Shown here: piece by piece, positions 13,323 through 14,171 of the stretch
How positions within the stretch are numbered: position 1 is the first letter of the stretch
How the letters are laid out: every line of letters begins with the position of its first letter
Assembly: GCA_026713285.1 (NCBI GenBank)
Contig: JAPOOT010000062.1
Location: 1 to 14,171 of the forward strand
Origin: Gemmatimonadota bacterium
GTDB taxonomy: Bacteria > JAAXHH01
Length of the DNA: 14,171 bases
Reading direction: 5' to 3'
Made by a program: the position numbers and the translations under genes
Notes under the pieces: model-generated
Database searches by the model: none
What the model was told of the DNA's origin: nothing
What the model saw: only the letters and a program-made list of their open reading frames with translations

Positions 13323-14171
13323 TCAGGGGATCCTGACGACCCGTTTCCCCGTACCCGTGTTATTTGATGTGTCCCTGGCGCGAACGGCGAGGGTGTGTTC
13401 GCCGGGTTCCAGTCCGTCCAGGGCGATCTCGAATGACTCCGTCCTCGAATCCGTAACGCCGTCCGCGGGGTGTACCACCCGCCAGTCGCGCCCGTCTATG
13501 GCGTATTCCACGCGAAAAAGGGGACTGGCGTTATCCTGGACAAGAAAGGACAACAGGCCGTCTGATATGTTGATCCGGGTTACCAGCGGACCGGTATTGT
13601 CCACCAGAAAAGGTTCGGTGAGGTGATCCGACTCCAGTGCCTGGTCAGGCGGGTTCGACGGCGCGTCGCTGACCACGACGCGTATGACGTATTCGCCATC
13701 CGGGAAGGTCTCGGAATCCCAAGAATGGGAAGGGGCGCGCCGTTCCGACTCCAGGAGTTTCCAGGATTCTTCCGCAACGCCTCGAAAATAGAAGCCGAAG
13801 GACAGTCCGTCCCCGTCGGGATCGCTCGCCTGGACCGCGATGGCCCGCATGCCCTTCCGGTAGGTGGGGGAGCCGGCCGATGCGTTCTGGCCGCGGCCGT
13901 TGCCACGGCCACCGACCTGCGCGGCGATGCCCGGGGGAAGATCGGTCTGTCCGCCTGAACCTGGCGCGGCGTCCCGCAATTGGACGCCCGGCTCGTATAC
14001 CATGACCGAGTGCACCCTGGGCGGATTGTTTCGCGTCAGGTACGAGGCCGAAACGGAAGAGACCGAGGGGGTTTGCTCGTTCCGCGTGCTCAGTACCGCC
14101 TTCCACTGCAGATAGCGGGCGGGCGGGCATGCCAGGGCTTCTCCTTCCGGGTCGGTGTAGGGACCGGTCCA
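13323..14171 (-). CDS. Unknown probable extracellular beta-sandwich protein, N-terminus outside window
   Basis: The frame is open from the window edge (first visible codon TGG at 14171) to TGA at 13323: 282 residues of the C-terminal part. The first ~70 residues (WTGPYTDPEGEALACPPARY, then LQWKAVLST, ASYLTRNNPP) resemble the discoidin/FN3-like edge found after propeller domains in large FCB-group exported proteins. A Gly-rich linker follows (GGRGNGRGQNASAG, about 85-103), then two Ig/FN3-like sandwiches (ASDPDGDGLSFGFYF with FPDGEYVIRVVVSD; VEYAIDGRDW with LEPGEHTLAVRARD). No catalytic motif is seen, and no function is assigned. An ATG-like start inside (GTG 14015) would split the fold, so the upstream extension is real coding sequence. 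Its stop codon is part of the yebC ribosome site. Confidence 0.75.
   Translation of the reverse strand, partial: WTGPYTDPEGEALACPPARYLQWKAVLSTRNEQTPSVSSVSASYLTRNNPPRVHSVMVYEPGVQLRDAAPGSGGQTDLPPGIAAQVGGRGNGRGQNASAGSPTYRKGMRAIAVQASDPDGDGLSFGFYFRGVAEESWKLLESERRAPSHSWDSETFPDGEYVIRVVVSDAPSNPPDQALESDHLTEPFLVDNTGPLVTRINISDGLLSFLVQDNASPLFRVEYAIDGRDWRVVHPADGVTDSRTESFEIALDGLEPGEHTLAVRARDTSNNTGTGKRVVRIP

Noticed and set aside
12618..13367. 249-codon plus-strand open frame opposite yebC
   Set aside because: Antisense shadow of yebC with no motif and no ribosome site worth noting.

Overview
The window holds one continuous minus-strand block of bacterial core genes: 18 protein genes, none on the plus strand. 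It is GC-rich and tightly packed, with many GTG and TTG starts. No rRNA, tRNA, insertion sequence, prophage or CRISPR array is visible, and no gene-free stretch exceeds about 155 bases. The gene set is that of a Gram-negative, FCB-like lineage (Gemmatimonadota or Latescibacterota type): bactofilin next to a membrane-anchored M23 peptidase, and an atpZ/atpI-led ATP synthase operon. That placement is inference from gene content and protein style only.

Reading in the direction of transcription (right to left): (1) the C-terminus of a secreted-looking beta-sandwich protein of unknown function, then yebC, ruvC, ruvA and ruvB, a translation factor plus the complete Holliday-junction machinery, all nearly contiguous. 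(2) A 139-base gap with an imperfect 60-base-period repeat, then queA (tRNA queuosine synthesis), ispD and ispF (two steps of the MEP isoprenoid pathway). (3) parA and parB (chromosome segregation), overlapping by about 50 bases. (4) A 153-base gap carrying a near-consensus sigma70-type promoter (TTGACA-N16-TATATT) with a perfect 10-bp hairpin just downstream of the predicted transcript start. It is followed by an M23 peptidase, a bactofilin, atpZ, atpI, atpB, atpE, atpF, atpH and the first 443 codons of atpA. The ATP synthase genes therefore look co-transcribed with a cell-shape module. A second candidate promoter lies in the atpB-atpE gap, beside a 19-bp direct repeat with 21-bp period.

The genes are ordinary in identity; the interest lies in small-scale structure. 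Short tandem repeats have expanded at several places. Four 38-bp copies of the ispD 3' end (stop codon included) follow that gene, and every difference between copies is synonymous in the ispD frame. QueA carries an insertion of about 50 residues with a (Gly-Gly-Pro)n run, IspD a Gly-Pro-Ser run, and bactofilin a four-copy heptapeptide tail. No wholly unknown multi-gene system is evident. The points most worth testing are the ispD tail array, the QueA insertion and the two candidate promoters.
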